A DNA stretch of 64,000 bases from Bordetella avium (GTDB taxonomy: Bacteria; Pseudomonadota; Gammaproteobacteria; Burkholderiales; Burkholderiaceae_B), in NCBI RefSeq assembly GCF_034424645.1, contig NZ_CP139969.1:1798001-1862000 (forward strand). Direction: 5' to 3'. The position numbers and the translations under genes were made by a program. Under the pieces are notes generated by a model. That model did not search any database and was not told the DNA's origin. It saw only the letters and a list, made by a program, of their open reading frames with translations. How positions within the stretch are numbered: position 1 is the first letter of the stretch; each line of letters opens with the position of its first letter. Shown piece by piece: positions 1-9,042 of this stretch.

Positions 1-16
1 CAAGTCCTCCATTCTC

Positions 17-1180
17 GTGCCGGCTGGCGCCGCGCTAACCAGCCTGCCGCCGCTATCGGTTTACGTGCATGTGCCCTGGTGTGTGCGCAAATGCCCCTAT
101 TGCGACTTCAATTCCCATGCGATGCCGGGGCAGGACATCCCCGAACGCGCCTATCTTGATGCCTTGCGCGCCGATCTCGAGCAGGCGGTTCCGCTGGTAT
201 GGGGGCGTCAGGTCATCTCTGTTTTTATCGGCGGAGGCACGCCCAGCCTGTTGTCGGCCGCCGGTCTGGATGAACTGCTCGCCATGCTGCGGGCCTGTCT
301 CAATCTGCTGCCGGATGCAGAGATCACGATGGAGGCCAATCCCGGCACGGCGGAAGCCAGCCGTTTTCTTGATTACGCAGCGAGCGGCGTGACGCGTTTT
401 TCCCTGGGCATCCAGAGTTTTGACGACGCCCAGCTGCACAAGCTGGGCCGCATTCACGATTCGGCTCAGGCGCGCGCGGCGATCGAGATGGCGCAGCGCG
501 CCGTATCGCGGGTCAATCTGGATGTGATGTTCGCCTTGCCGGGACAGGACATCAATGCCTGTGTGGCCGATCTGCGCGAGGCGCTGTCTTTCGGCACCGA
601 GCATTTATCGCTCTATCACCTGACCCTGGAGCCGAACACGGTATTTGCCAAGTACCCGCCCGAGCTGCCCGATGACGATGATAGCGCCGCCATGCAAGAC
701 GCTGTCGAAGCCACGCTGGCCGATGCGGGGCTGGCGCGTTACGAAGTCTCGGCCTATGCCCGGCAGGGTGCCCGCTGCAAGCACAATGTGAATTATTGGG
801 AGTTTGGCGACTATCTCGGCCTGGGGCCGGGCGCTCACGGTAAGCTGTCTTTTCATGACCGCATCGTGCGCGAAGCGCGTCATCGTAATCCGGAGTCCTG
901 GATGCAGCGGGCGATGGCCCGCGATGGCAGCCATGTCGCTGAAAACCGCCAGGTCGGGCCTGATGAGCTGCCTTTCGAGTTCATGCTCAATGCCTTGCGC
1001 CTCAAAGACGGGGTGGCGGCCAGCAGCTTTTCGGAGCGCACCGGTTTGTCTTTGGCCGCTATCGCGCACCAGCTGGATGCGGCCAGCCAGCGGGGCCTGC
1101 TCGACGCGGACCCGACCCGTTTGCGGGCGACTGCACTGGGTTGGCGCTTTCTCAATGATTTGCAGGAAATCTTTCTGTAA
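17..1180 (+). CDS. hemW: HemW-like radical SAM protein (heme chaperone, coproporphyrinogen oxidase-like)
   Basis: Radical SAM protein of the HemW/HemN family. The SAM cluster motif CxxxCxxC is at residues 22-29 (C22, C26, C29), followed by the GGGTPSLL segment and a HemN C-terminal part. The motif context CPYCDFNSH fits HemW, a heme-binding chaperone, rather than the true oxygen-independent oxidase HemN, which has an extra cysteine two residues after the motif. About 387 residues is usual for the family. The frame stays open to the left edge of the window, so the GTG at 17 is only the first visible start and the real one may lie upstream. A terminator follows closely. Confidence 0.88.
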   Translation: MPAGAALTSLPPLSVYVHVPWCVRKCPYCDFNSHAMPGQDIPERAYLDALRADLEQAVPLVWGRQVISVFIGGGTPSLLSAAGLDELLAMLRACLNLLPDAEITMEANPGTAEASRFLDYAASGVTRFSLGIQSFDDAQLHKLGRIHDSAQARAAIEMAQRAVSRVNLDVMFALPGQDINACVADLREALSFGTEHLSLYHLTLEPNTVFAKYPPELPDDDDSAAMQDAVEATLADAGLARYEVSAYARQGARCKHNVNYWEFGDYLGLGPGAHGKLSFHDRIVREARHRNPESWMQRAMARDGSHVAENRQVGPDELPFEFMLNALRLKDGVAASSFSERTGLSLAAIAHQLDAASQRGLLDADPTRLRATALGWRFLNDLQEIFL

Positions 1181-1194
1181 TGGTTTGGCACCAC

Positions 1195-1220
1195 GATAGG
1201 GCGTTTATGCCCTATCTTTT
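1195..1220 (+). terminator. Rho-independent terminator after hemW
   Basis: An 8-bp perfect stem GATAGGGC/GCCCTATC with a 6-nt loop is followed by TTTT, 15 bases after the hemW stop. It abuts the NtrC site of the next gene, so hemW transcription is separated from glnA control. Confidence 0.8.
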
Positions 1221-1236
1221 GCACCATAATGGTGCT
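1220..1236 (+). promoter_or_regulatory. NtrC binding site (enhancer) for glnA
   Basis: TGCACC-ATAAT-GGTGCT is a near-perfect inverted repeat matching the NtrC consensus (TGCACC, 5 bp, GGTGCA). Its centre lies about 66 bp upstream of the sigma-54 element, a usual enhancer distance. A weaker half-matching site may exist about 33 bp further upstream, inside the hemW terminator. Confidence 0.8.
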
Positions 1237-1285
1237 TAATTGAGCGTTAAATGGTCTGTTTCTCGGGGTTGCCCTTGAACTAAAC

Positions 1286-1302
1286 CTGGCACGCATCTTG
1301 CT
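1286..1302 (+). promoter_or_regulatory. Sigma-54 promoter of glnA
   Basis: CTGGCACGCATCTTGCT matches the sigma-54 (RpoN) -24/-12 consensus, with GG and GC at the required spacing. Transcription would start about 12 bases downstream and leave a leader of roughly 50 bases before the glnA ATG. With the upstream NtrC site this predicts nitrogen-limitation control. Confidence 0.88.
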
Positions 1303-1361
1303 TTGATTCTGGATGCTTGTCGGGCGCTATGCCCGTGACGCTTTTATCCAATGGAGATGAC

Positions 1362-2774
1362 ATGGCAAGCCCCCAAGACGTAATCAAACTGATCGCCGAC
1401 AACGAAGTCAAATTCGTGGACTTCCGATTCACCGACACGCTTGGCCGTGAGCACCACGTCTCGGTGCCGGCTCACACCGTCGATGAAGAAAAGCTCGAGG
1501 CAGGTCAGGCTTTCGACGGTTCGTCGATTCCGGGCTGGAAGGGTATCGAAGCTTCCGACATGCTGCTCATCCCTGATGTGGCCACCGCCAATCTGGACCC
1601 CTTCCGCGAAGAAACGACGCTGATCCTGAGCTGCGACGTCGTCGAGCCCTCCGACATGAAGGGCTATGACTGCGATCCGCGTTCGATCGCCAAGCGCGCC
1701 GAAGCTTATCTCAAGTCCTCCGGCCTGGGCGACACCGCTTTCTTCGGTCCGGAACCCGAATTCTTTGTCTTCGACGGCGTGACCTGGAACACGGACATGT
1801 CGGGCACCTTCGTGAAGATCAAGTCGGAAGAGGCCCCCTGGTCGACCGGCCTGGAATTCGAAGGCGGCAACATGGGCCACCGTCCGGGCGTCAAGGGCGG
1901 CTATTTCCCCGTCCCGCCGGTCGATTCCTTCCAGGACATGCGTTCCGAAATGTGCCTGCTCATGGAGCAGATGGGTGTGCCGGTCGAAGTGCACCACCAT
2001 GAAGTGGCGGCCCCCGGCCAGTTGGAAATCGGCACCAAGTTCAGCACGCTGGTGACCCGCGCCGACTGGAACCAGATCATGAAGTACGTGATTCATAACG
2101 TGGCTCATGCCTATGGCAAGACCGCAACCTTCATGCCCAAGCCCATCGTCGGCGACAACGGTTCCGGCATGCACGTGCACCAGTCCATCTGGAAGGACGG
2201 CCAAAACCTGTTCGCAGGCAATGGCTACGCTGGCTTGTCTGATTTCGCCCTGTACTACATCGGCGGCATCATCAAGCACGCCCGTGCCCTGAACGCCATC
2301 ACCAACCCCGGCACGAACTCCTACAAGCGTCTGGTGCCGCACTTCGAAGCGCCGGTCAAGCTGGCTTACTCGGCCCGCAACCGCTCGGCTTCGATCCGCA
2401 TCCCTTACGTGGGCAACCCCAAGGCCCGCCGTATCGAAAGCCGCTTCCCGGACCCGCTGGCCAACCCCTACCTGGCTTTCTCGGCCCTGATGATGGCGGG
2501 TCTGGACGGTGTGCAGAACAAGATTCACCCCGGCGATCCGGCCGACAAGAATCTGTACGATCTGCCGCCGGAAGAAGACGCCAAGATCCCGACCGTGTGC
2601 GCCTCGCTCGAAGAAGCGCTGGCTGCGCTCGACAAGGACCGCGAGTTCCTGACCCGTGGTGGCGTGTTCAGCAATGAAATGCTGGATGCCTACATCGAGC
2701 TCAAGATGGGTGAAGTCACGCGTCTGCGCATGACGACCCATCCCGTGGAGTTCGACATGTACTACAGCCTGTAA
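1362..2774 (+). CDS. glnA: Glutamine synthetase, type I
   Basis: Makes glutamine from glutamate, ammonia and ATP; a cytoplasmic dodecamer in this family. The protein is 470 residues, the normal GSI length, with the FDGSSIPGW and PEPEFFVFD segments, the [10 protein letters not shown] active-site loop, the glutamate/ATP-binding region around [12 protein letters not shown], and the NLYDLPPEE adenylylation loop whose Tyr is the expected AMP acceptor. The ATG at 1362 is preferred to an upstream in-frame start at 1317 because GGAG lies just before it and family members begin there. It is followed by ntrB and ntrC in the classical glnA-ntrBC order. Confidence 0.97.
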   Translation: MASPQDVIKLIADNEVKFVDFRFTDTLGREHHVSVPAHTVDEEKLEAGQAFDGSSIPGWKGIEASDMLLIPDVATANLDPFREETTLILSCDVVEPSDMKGYDCDPRSIAKRAEAYLKSSGLGDTAFFGPEPEFFVFDGVTWNTDMSGTFVKIKSEEAPWSTGLEFEGGNMGHRPGVKGGYFPVPPVDSFQDMRSEMCLLMEQMGVPVEVHHHEVAAPGQLEIGTKFSTLVTRADWNQIMKYVIHNVAHAYGKTATFMPKPIVGDNGSGMHVHQSIWKDGQNLFAGNGYAGLSDFALYYIGGIIKHARALNAITNPGTNSYKRLVPHFEAPVKLAYSARNRSASIRIPYVGNPKARRIESRFPDPLANPYLAFSALMMAGLDGVQNKIHPGDPADKNLYDLPPEEDAKIPTVCASLEEALAALDKDREFLTRGGVFSNEMLDAYIELKMGEVTRLRMTTHPVEFDMYYSL

Positions 2775-2792
2775 TGCTCTAAGGCTGAAGGC

Positions 2793-2817
2793 CCCGGCCC
2801 GCCTTGGTGCGGCCGGG
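2793..2817 (+). terminator. Hairpin between glnA and ntrB (attenuator or partial terminator)
   Basis: CCCGGCC and GGCCGGG form a 7-bp GC stem with an 11-nt loop just after the glnA stop. There is no T-run, so it more likely reduces read-through into ntrBC or stabilises the glnA message than acts as a full terminator. Confidence 0.4.
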
Positions 2818-2867
2818 TCTGTAAGGGGCGATGCCTGCGGGCTCGCCCCGCCCCGGAGCCGTGCATA

Positions 2868-3929
2868 ATGAATGTCGAAGCTTTTGAGTTGCTCGCCACC
2901 TCCGTTTTGCTGTTGGACGGAAATGGCCATATCGTATATGCCAACGCCTCCGCCGAAGACCTGTTCGGCCGTTCCCGCAAGCAATTGCGTGGATACGCAG
3001 CGCCCACACTCTTTGACCAGCCCCAAGCGCTTCAGAACTCGATAGACAGTGCCGTCGCCGGCAAGTTTGCGGACGTGCGTCAGCTCCTGTCCCTGCGTCG
3101 CGCCACGGATTCCATCGAGGTGACCGTCACGACGGTTTGCTGTCCTGCTCAGCAATGGCCCGTGCTGCTGGAAATCCGTGAAATCGAACAGCGCGTCCTG
3201 GCGGACCGTAATCACCGTCTCGTCGATGAGATCGACGCTCACCGTGAGCTGCTGCGTAATCTCGCGCACGAAGTGAAAAATCCGTTGGGCGGCTTGCGTG
3301 GCGCGGCCCAATTGCTCGAGGCGGAATTGCCCAGCGCGGCCCTGGCCGAGTACACGCAAGTCATCATCTCGGAAGCCGATCGCCTGCAAGCGCTGGTGGA
3401 TCGTCTGAGTGGGCCGCAGCGGGTTCCGCTCAATGCCCGGCCGGTCAATATCCACGAAATATGCGAGCGTGTTTGCGCCCTTATTCAGGCGGAGTTCCGC
3501 GATGACGTCGGTCTGGTGCGCGATTACGATGCCTCGGTGCCGGATTTGCAGGGTGACGCGGCCCGGCTTATGCAAGCTGTGCTCAACGTAGCCCGTAACG
3601 CGGCACAGGAGCTGGTGTTGCAGCATGCCCGACCCGATGTACCGCGCGGCCAGATCACCCTGCGCACGCGGGTGGCGCGTCAAGTCATGCTGGCTCATCG
3701 CCAGCATCGTCTGGCGCTGGTGCTGTCCATCATCGATAACGGTCCAGGCGTGCCTGAGCATATCCGTGATCGTATTTTTCACCCCTTGGTCACCGCCCGC
3801 GCGGGCGGAACTGGCCTGGGCCTGAGTCTGGCCCAGGACTTTGTGCAGCAGCACGGCGGCATCATCGAATTTGAATCCCGGCCACGGCATACCGAGTTCC
3901 GCCTGGTCCTCCCGATGGAGCCCCTTTGA
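2868..3929 (+). CDS. ntrB: Nitrogen regulation sensor kinase/phosphatase NtrB
   Basis: Soluble histidine kinase that phosphorylates or dephosphorylates NtrC according to nitrogen status, normally through PII. The 353 residues hold an N-terminal PAS-like sensor (about 1-110), the H box NLAHEVKNPLGG with H134, and an ATPase domain with DNGPGVP and GTGLGLSL. There is no membrane segment, as expected for NtrB. The stop overlaps the ntrC start by one base (TGATG), so translation is probably coupled. Confidence 0.95.
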   Translation: MNVEAFELLATSVLLLDGNGHIVYANASAEDLFGRSRKQLRGYAAPTLFDQPQALQNSIDSAVAGKFADVRQLLSLRRATDSIEVTVTTVCCPAQQWPVLLEIREIEQRVLADRNHRLVDEIDAHRELLRNLAHEVKNPLGGLRGAAQLLEAELPSAALAEYTQVIISEADRLQALVDRLSGPQRVPLNARPVNIHEICERVCALIQAEFRDDVGLVRDYDASVPDLQGDAARLMQAVLNVARNAAQELVLQHARPDVPRGQITLRTRVARQVMLAHRQHRLALVLSIIDNGPGVPEHIRDRIFHPLVTARAGGTGLGLSLAQDFVQQHGGIIEFESRPRHTEFRLVLPMEPL

Positions 3930-5404
3930 TGAAACCCGTATGGATCGTTGATGACGATCAGGCCATCCGCTGGGTGCTTGAGAAAGCGCTGGCCCGCGCG
4001 GGCATTCCCACGCGCAGCTTTTCCCAGGCTGGCGATGTGCTCGACGCCTTGGAGCGCGACACGCCGTCGGTGCTGGTTTCCGATATCCGCATGCCGGGCG
4101 GGGATGGTCTAGAGCTGCTGCGCCGGATCAAGGAGCATCATGCGGCCCTGCCCGTCATCGTCATGACCGCGTTTGCGGACCTCGACAGCACGGTATCGGC
4201 CTTCCAGCGCGGCGCCTTTGATTACCTAGCCAAGCCTTTTGACGTCAACGAAGCCGTCGCCCTGATCCAGCGCGCCATGCAGGAAGTCGCGCCCGAAGCG
4301 GCCGCCGAGCCGGTCGCCAGCGACCGCTACATGATGACGCAATCGTCATCGACCGCCATGCAAGAGGTGTTCCGCGCCATAGGTCGCCTCGCCCAGTCCA
4401 AGGTAACGGTCTTGATCACGGGCGAGTCCGGCACGGGTAAAGAGCTTGTGGCGCGCGCTCTGCATGGCCACGGGGCTCGCGCCAGCGGCCCCTTCGTGGC
4501 GCTGAACGCCGCCGCCATTCCGCGCGACCTGCTGGAGGCCGAATTGTTCGGCCATGAGCGCGGAGCCTTCACCGGCGCCAATACCTTGCGTCGGGGGCGC
4601 TTTGAAGAAGCCCATGGCGGCACGCTTTTTCTCGATGAAATCGGCGATATGCCCATCGAGTTGCAAACCCGCTTGCTGCGCGTTTTGGCCGAAGGCAGCT
4701 TTTACCGTGTTGGCGGCTCTCAGCCCGTGCGGGTAGATGTGCGCATCGTTGCCGCCACGCACCAGCCGCTGGAGCGGCGCGTGGAGCAGGGCTTGTTCCG
4801 CGAAGACCTGTTCCATCGTCTGAACGTGATACGGCTGCGCCTGCCTCCCCTGCGTGAGCGTACCGAGGACATTCCCGCCCTGGCCAACCATTTTCTGATC
4901 GCCAGCGCGCGTTCGCTGGGCGTGCCCGTCAAGCGCCTGACACCGGAAGCCATCACGGCGCTCACCCGCTTCGATTTTCCGGGCAATGTGCGCCAGTTGG
5001 AGAACTTCTGTCATTGGCTCACCGTCATGGCGCCGGGGCAGACTGTAGACCGCAATGATCTGCCGCCCGAGATCCGGGCGATGGAGCACGCTACGCCCGA
5101 TGTGCCGCTGCGTGTCGTGGGTAACCGGCCCAATCCGCAGTTTTCGGCAGTGCTGTCCAGCCCTGCCGCTGAGGAAGCCTCTCCTCGCAACTGGCAGGAA
5201 GCGCTGCTGCGCGACGCGCAATTCCGTCTTGAGCGCGGCGAGCCGGCCGTCATGGCCACGCTGACGCGGCAGTTCGAGAAAATCCTGCTGCAAAGCGCGC
5301 TGGACGCCAGCCGTGGCCGCCGCGTCGAGGCCGCCTCCCGTCTGGGCATAGGCCGCAACACCATCACCCGCAAGCTGCGCGAGCTGGGCATCGCCGATGA
5401 ATAA
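3929..5404 (+). CDS. ntrC: Nitrogen regulation response regulator NtrC (sigma-54 activator)
   Basis: Activator of sigma-54 promoters such as the one upstream of glnA. The 491 residues contain a receiver domain (about 1-120, phosphoacceptor D52), an AAA+ domain with Walker A GESGTGKE (166-172) and the sigma-54 contact loop GAFTGA (212-217), the LDEIGD Walker B, and a C-terminal Fis-type helix-turn-helix (ASRLGIGRNTITRKL). The ATG at 3929 overlaps the ntrB stop; a TTG one codon earlier is less likely. A short hairpin follows the stop. Confidence 0.96.
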   Translation: MKPVWIVDDDQAIRWVLEKALARAGIPTRSFSQAGDVLDALERDTPSVLVSDIRMPGGDGLELLRRIKEHHAALPVIVMTAFADLDSTVSAFQRGAFDYLAKPFDVNEAVALIQRAMQEVAPEAAAEPVASDRYMMTQSSSTAMQEVFRAIGRLAQSKVTVLITGESGTGKELVARALHGHGARASGPFVALNAAAIPRDLLEAELFGHERGAFTGANTLRRGRFEEAHGGTLFLDEIGDMPIELQTRLLRVLAEGSFYRVGGSQPVRVDVRIVAATHQPLERRVEQGLFREDLFHRLNVIRLRLPPLRERTEDIPALANHFLIASARSLGVPVKRLTPEAITALTRFDFPGNVRQLENFCHWLTVMAPGQTVDRNDLPPEIRAMEHATPDVPLRVVGNRPNPQFSAVLSSPAAEEASPRNWQEALLRDAQFRLERGEPAVMATLTRQFEKILLQSALDASRGRRVEAASRLGIGRNTITRKLRELGIADE

Positions 5405-5426
5405 GCCCATCCCTTTCCTTCAATCC

Positions 5427-5449
5427 AAGGCCGCTTCCCAAGCGGCTTT
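5427..5449 (+). terminator. Terminator after ntrC
   Basis: AAGGCCGCTT-CCC-AAGCGGCTTT forms a stem of up to 10 bp ending in TTT, 22 bases after the ntrC stop. It lies between two convergent genes and is nearly symmetrical, so it could act in both directions. Confidence 0.6.
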
Positions 5450-5544
5450 GCGCTGCTGCGCCGGGGTGAAAGACGGCGGTATGCGGGCGCTTGCATGAGG
5501 CTGGCGCTAGGCGCCGCGATGGTCTTCCAGACGGTCGCGAAGGC

Positions 5545-6495
5545 TTATTCCGTCGAGACGCCCAACAAACGTTCGCAAAGACGGGGCGACTTGAGTTTGT
5601 CCAGCCACCAGTTCAGCGCCTGACCGGGATGCTCCGGGCGCCATGCATAAAGCACTTGTTCGGTTGGAGGCGGCAGGTTTTCAGTGGCGCATACGACGAG
5701 CTGGCCCTCGGTAATGGCCTTGGCCGCCCGTGTCAGCGGCAGGTGTCCGCAGCCCAGTCCGCGTATCTGCGCTTCGATTTTGGCGCGCATATTGGGCATG
5801 ACCATGATATCGCGGGTGGGCAAGAGGCCGCGGCTGCGCGGCGGCAGGTCGCGTGAGGTATCGGCCACGACAATGGCCGTATATTGGGCGATATCCTGCT
5901 CGGTAAGCGCGCGGCCCAGCCTGGCCAGCGGGTGCTGCGGTGCGACACAGAAGCCAAACTGGGTCTGACCCATTGCGACGCTGCGGTAGCCGCCTGAGGG
6001 CGCGCCGGATGCATCGGCGCCGATGATGAGGTCCGCGCGGCCTGCCGCCAGCGCATCCCAGGCGCCGCCTAGCACCTCTTCAGACAGCCGCAGACTGGTG
6101 CCGCTTTGCAAAGCCTGGAAATCTCGCATCAGATCGAATAAGGGCTCGATGGGCAGCACGGCGCTGATGGCAATGCGCAGCTCGACCTCCCAGCCGGTGG
6201 CAATACGCTTGACGCGGCAAGCCAGATCATCGAGGCTGTGCAGCAGGTGGCGGCCGTCTCGCAGCAACATCTGCCCGGCCGGAGTCAGTTGAGCCCGATG
6301 GCCAGAGCGATCAAAGAGCAGGGCGTCCAGGCTGTCCTCGAGTTTGCGCACGGCGTAGGTGACGGCCGAAGGCACCTTGCCCAGCTCGCGCGCAGCGCGC
6401 GCAAAGCTGCCGTGGCGGGCAATGGCATCGACCATGAGCAAGAGCTCCGGGGTGATGGCGCCGATGGAGGGCGGGGTGACACGAGAAAGGGTCAT
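5545..6495 (-). CDS. LysR-family transcriptional regulator, divergent from the pirin genes
   Basis: A 316-residue LysR-type regulator. The N-terminal winged helix-turn-helix is clear (SFARAARELGKVPSAVTYAVRKLE, about residues 30-53) and is followed by the usual substrate-binding domain. It is transcribed away from the pirin gene at 6642, and the spacer holds overlapping inverted repeats with TTGAA/TTCAA arms. Such regulators usually control their divergent neighbour, so control of the two pirins is inferred. The effector is unknown. Confidence 0.88.
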   Translation of the reverse strand: MTLSRVTPPSIGAITPELLLMVDAIARHGSFARAARELGKVPSAVTYAVRKLEDSLDALLFDRSGHRAQLTPAGQMLLRDGRHLLHSLDDLACRVKRIATGWEVELRIAISAVLPIEPLFDLMRDFQALQSGTSLRLSEEVLGGAWDALAAGRADLIIGADASGAPSGGYRSVAMGQTQFGFCVAPQHPLARLGRALTEQDIAQYTAIVVADTSRDLPPRSRGLLPTRDIMVMPNMRAKIEAQIRGLGCGHLPLTRAAKAITEGQLVVCATENLPPPTEQVLYAWRPEHPGQALNWWLDKLKSPRLCERLLGVSTE

Positions 6496-6500
6496 GATCG

Positions 6501-6527
6501 TTCAAAATTTTTGAATGATTGCTTCAA
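6501..6527. promoter_or_regulatory. Overlapping palindromes, probable LysR operator
   Basis: TTCAAAA-T-TTTTGAA (6501-6515) is a perfect 15-bp palindrome. It shares its right arm with TTGAA-N7-TTCAA (6511-6527). The pair starts six bases upstream of the LysR start codon, in the spacer shared with the first pirin gene, which fits an autoregulatory LysR binding region. Confidence 0.55.
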
Positions 6528-6641
6528 TTCTACTGGTCTAAAAGTCGCAGTCAAACGCGCACAATGGTTTCCATGCAGTGAACGCCGCCGGTTGGCGACG
6601 GTCGTCAAGGCCGTTCATATTATTGGAATAAGGAGCGCATC

Positions 6642-7340
6642 ATGATTACCCTTCGTCCCGCCGCAGCACGCGGTCATGCCAATCACGGCTGGTTGGACAG
6701 CCATCATTCCTTCTCGTTTGCCAACTACTACGATCCGGCCCATATGGGGTTTGGCCCGCTGCGCGTCATCAATGATGATCGCATTGCTGCCGGTCGCGGC
6801 TTTGGCACCCATGGCCATCGCGACATGGAGATCATTACCTATGTGCTGGAAGGCGCGGTAGCGCACAAAGACAGCATGGGATCGGGCTCGACGATTCGCC
6901 CTGGCGATCTGCAACGCATGAGCGCTGGCCGGGGAGTGCTGCACTCCGAGTTCAATCCGCAGCCCGATGCCGCCACGCATTTGCTCCAGATCTGGATTGA
7001 GCCGGATGTGACCGGCATTGAGCCCGAGTACGAACAAAAGACCTTCGACGATGCCAGCAAGCGCGGCAGGCTCTGCCAGATGGCGTCGCCCGATGGCGCT
7101 GAAGAATCGTTGCGCATCCACCAGAATGCGCGCTTGTACGCAGGGCTATTCGATGGCGCGGAACAGGCCAGCTTGACGCTGGCCGCCGGCCGCCGCGCCT
7201 GGGTGCAGGTCGCAAGGGGCAGCCTGACGGTCAATGGCCATGCGCTCCAGGCTGGTGACGGGATGGCGCTGGTGGCGGAAGACGCCGTGCACCTGCGGGA
7301 TGGTGATGGGGCTGAAGTGCTGGTGTTCGATCTGCCTTGA
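6642..7340 (+). CDS. Pirin family protein, YhhW/quercetinase-like
   Basis: Bicupin of the pirin family, 232 residues. The metal ligands known for E. coli YhhW are all at the same numbers here: H57 and H59 (GTHGHR), H101 and E103 (LHSEF). It therefore probably binds a divalent metal, and a quercetin-2,3-dioxygenase-like activity is possible but unproven. AAGGAG precedes the ATG. A second, different pirin follows after 37 bases, and a divergent LysR gene lies upstream. Confidence 0.9.
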   Translation: MITLRPAAARGHANHGWLDSHHSFSFANYYDPAHMGFGPLRVINDDRIAAGRGFGTHGHRDMEIITYVLEGAVAHKDSMGSGSTIRPGDLQRMSAGRGVLHSEFNPQPDAATHLLQIWIEPDVTGIEPEYEQKTFDDASKRGRLCQMASPDGAEESLRIHQNARLYAGLFDGAEQASLTLAAGRRAWVQVARGSLTVNGHALQAGDGMALVAEDAVHLRDGDGAEVLVFDLP

Positions 7341-7377
7341 GCAGCCGGGTGTTTCACTTTTCGATAGGGAGCCGCTT

Positions 7378-8280
7378 ATGTCCGGTCCTGTAAACAGTCT
7401 GGAGACGATCGTCGTGCCGCGCAGCAGCGATCTGGGCGGGTTCGAGGTGCGCCGCGCCCTGCCTTCCGCTCAGCGACGGGCAATCGGTCCCTTTGTCTTT
7501 CTGGACGAAATGGGGCCGGCCAGTTTTGCGGCCGGAACCGGTCTCGATGTGCGGCCCCATCCCCACATCGGGCTCGCCACCGTGACCTATCTCTACGAGG
7601 GCAATATCGTCCACCGCGATAGCGCAGGCCATGTCCAGACGATTCTGCCTGGCGAGGTGAACTGGATGACGGCGGGCCGAGGCATCGTGCATTCTGAGCG
7701 CATGTCGCCGCAAAGCCGCCGGTCCGGCCAGCGCTTGGCCGGCCTACAGCTTTGGGTCGGGCTCATGAAGGCCCATGAAGAGTGCGAGCCGGGCTTTGCT
7801 CACTACGGACGCCAAGCGCAGGCAGTCATCGAAGGCGAGGGGGTAAACCTGCAACTGGTGGCGGGCAGCCTCTTTGGTCAGACCTCGCAAGTGCCGACCT
7901 TATCGCCCCTGTTCTATGGCGATGTGCAGATGCAGGCGGGCGCCCGTCTGCATCTGCCAGCCGAGTATGAAGAGCGCGGTGCCTATCTGGTCCAGGGCGA
8001 GCTTGAGGTGGACGGTCAGGTATTCGAGCCAGGACGCTTGCTAGTCTTCAAGGCGGGCTGTCCGGTGACTCTGCGGGCGCGCACTGCGGCGCGCTTTGCC
8101 GTCTTGGGTGGCGAGCCATTGGATGGCCCGCGTTTTATCTGGTGGAACTTCGTGTCCAGCAGCAAAGACCGTATCGAGCAAGCCAAGGCCGATTGGCTGC
8201 GCAACCGCTTTGATCAAGTCGTGCCGGGCGATGAAACGGAGTTTGTTCCATTACCTTCACCGCGCCCGCCCCGGGCGTAG
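7378..8280 (+). CDS. Pirin family protein (second of a tandem pair)
   Basis: A 300-residue pirin of the longer subfamily. Cupin metal ligands are visible in RPHPHIG and in the later IVHSER segment. The ATG at 7378 is preferred to longer in-frame starts because those would run back into the first pirin gene and encode non-pirin sequence. The last 67 bases overlap, head to head at the 3' ends, with the iron ABC ATPase gene on the other strand. Probably co-transcribed with the first pirin. Confidence 0.9.
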   Translation: MSGPVNSLETIVVPRSSDLGGFEVRRALPSAQRRAIGPFVFLDEMGPASFAAGTGLDVRPHPHIGLATVTYLYEGNIVHRDSAGHVQTILPGEVNWMTAGRGIVHSERMSPQSRRSGQRLAGLQLWVGLMKAHEECEPGFAHYGRQAQAVIEGEGVNLQLVAGSLFGQTSQVPTLSPLFYGDVQMQAGARLHLPAEYEERGAYLVQGELEVDGQVFEPGRLLVFKAGCPVTLRARTAARFAVLGGEPLDGPRFIWWNFVSSSKDRIEQAKADWLRNRFDQVVPGDETEFVPLPSPRPPRA

Positions 8281-9038
8281 GCGGCTTCGCGTTGGGCTTG
8301 CAGGGCTTCGCGCCGGATATAGCCGCTCACGAACTCGGAGGCGGGGGCATGGCGCAGCTTGTAGGGCGTATCCCATTGCGCCAGCCGTCCGGCCTGCATG
8401 ATGCCTATGCGATCAGCGATGGCGAAGGCTTCGGCCTGATTGTGCGTGACCAGGATGGCGGTGTGGCCCGTCGCCTTGAGAATGTCACGCACCTCGAAGG
8501 CCAGGCGTTCGCGGGTATCGACGTCCAGATTGGAAAAAGGTTCGTCCAGCAACAGCAGTTCGGGCGAAGGCGCCAGCGCACGGGCCAGCGCGACGCGCTG
8601 TTGTTGACCCCCTGAAATTTCGTGGGGATAGCTCTGGGCAGCCTGTTCCAGTCCGACCAGCTCCAGCATTTCCGTGACGCGTTGGGCTTGTTTCTCCTTG
8701 GGCAAGCGGCGCAGGCCGAAGGCCACGTTCTGCGCTACGGTCAGATGTGGAAACAGCGCGTAGTCCTGGAACATCATGCCGACATTGCGTTTCTCTGGCA
8801 CGATTTGTGTCGTGGTGGACGACAGCAAGCGACCCCCCAGAGAAATACGACCCGCGCGCAGCGGTTCAAAGCCCGCGATGGCACGCAGCGCCGTGGTCTT
8901 GCCGCAGCCGGATTCGCCCAGCAGGCAGCCAATCTGGCCTGCGGGCAGGCCGAAGCTGAGGTCTTGAACGACGGTTTTCAGGCCCTGCGGCGTGTCATAG
9001 CCCAAGACGAGATGTTCAAGTTCGAGGAAATCGGGCAC
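8214..9038 (-). CDS. fbpC: Iron(III) ABC transporter ATP-binding protein
   Basis: ATPase of an FbpABC/SfuABC-type ferric iron importer. Walker A is GESGCGKT, the signature is SGGQQQRVALARAL, and Walker B is LLLLDEPFSNLD. At 274 residues it stops soon after the H-loop (VTHNQAEA), whereas FbpC proteins are usually near 350 residues with a C-terminal TOBE-type regulatory domain. That domain is absent or cut short here, and the 3' end overlaps the convergent pirin gene. The permease gene ends 4 bases upstream. The symbol follows the family; orthology was not tested. Confidence 0.85.
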   Translation of the reverse strand: MPDFLELEHLVLGYDTPQGLKTVVQDLSFGLPAGQIGCLLGESGCGKTTALRAIAGFEPLRAGRISLGGRLLSSTTTQIVPEKRNVGMMFQDYALFPHLTVAQNVAFGLRRLPKEKQAQRVTEMLELVGLEQAAQSYPHEISGGQQQRVALARALAPSPELLLLDEPFSNLDVDTRERLAFEVRDILKATGHTAILVTHNQAEAFAIADRIGIMQAGRLAQWDTPYKLRHAPASEFVSGYIRREALQAQREAAYARGGRGEGNGTNSVSSPGTT

Positions 9039-9042
9039 AGCG

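Noticed and set aside
1344..3890. Long open frame of 848 codons antisense to glnA and ntrB
   Set aside because: It is a shadow of high-GC coding sequence on the other strand; the encoded protein has no recognisable family and both sense genes are certain.
4346..5410. Long antisense frame over ntrC
   Set aside because: Mirror of the ntrC reading frame; composition rich in Arg, Gln and Gly with no family signal.
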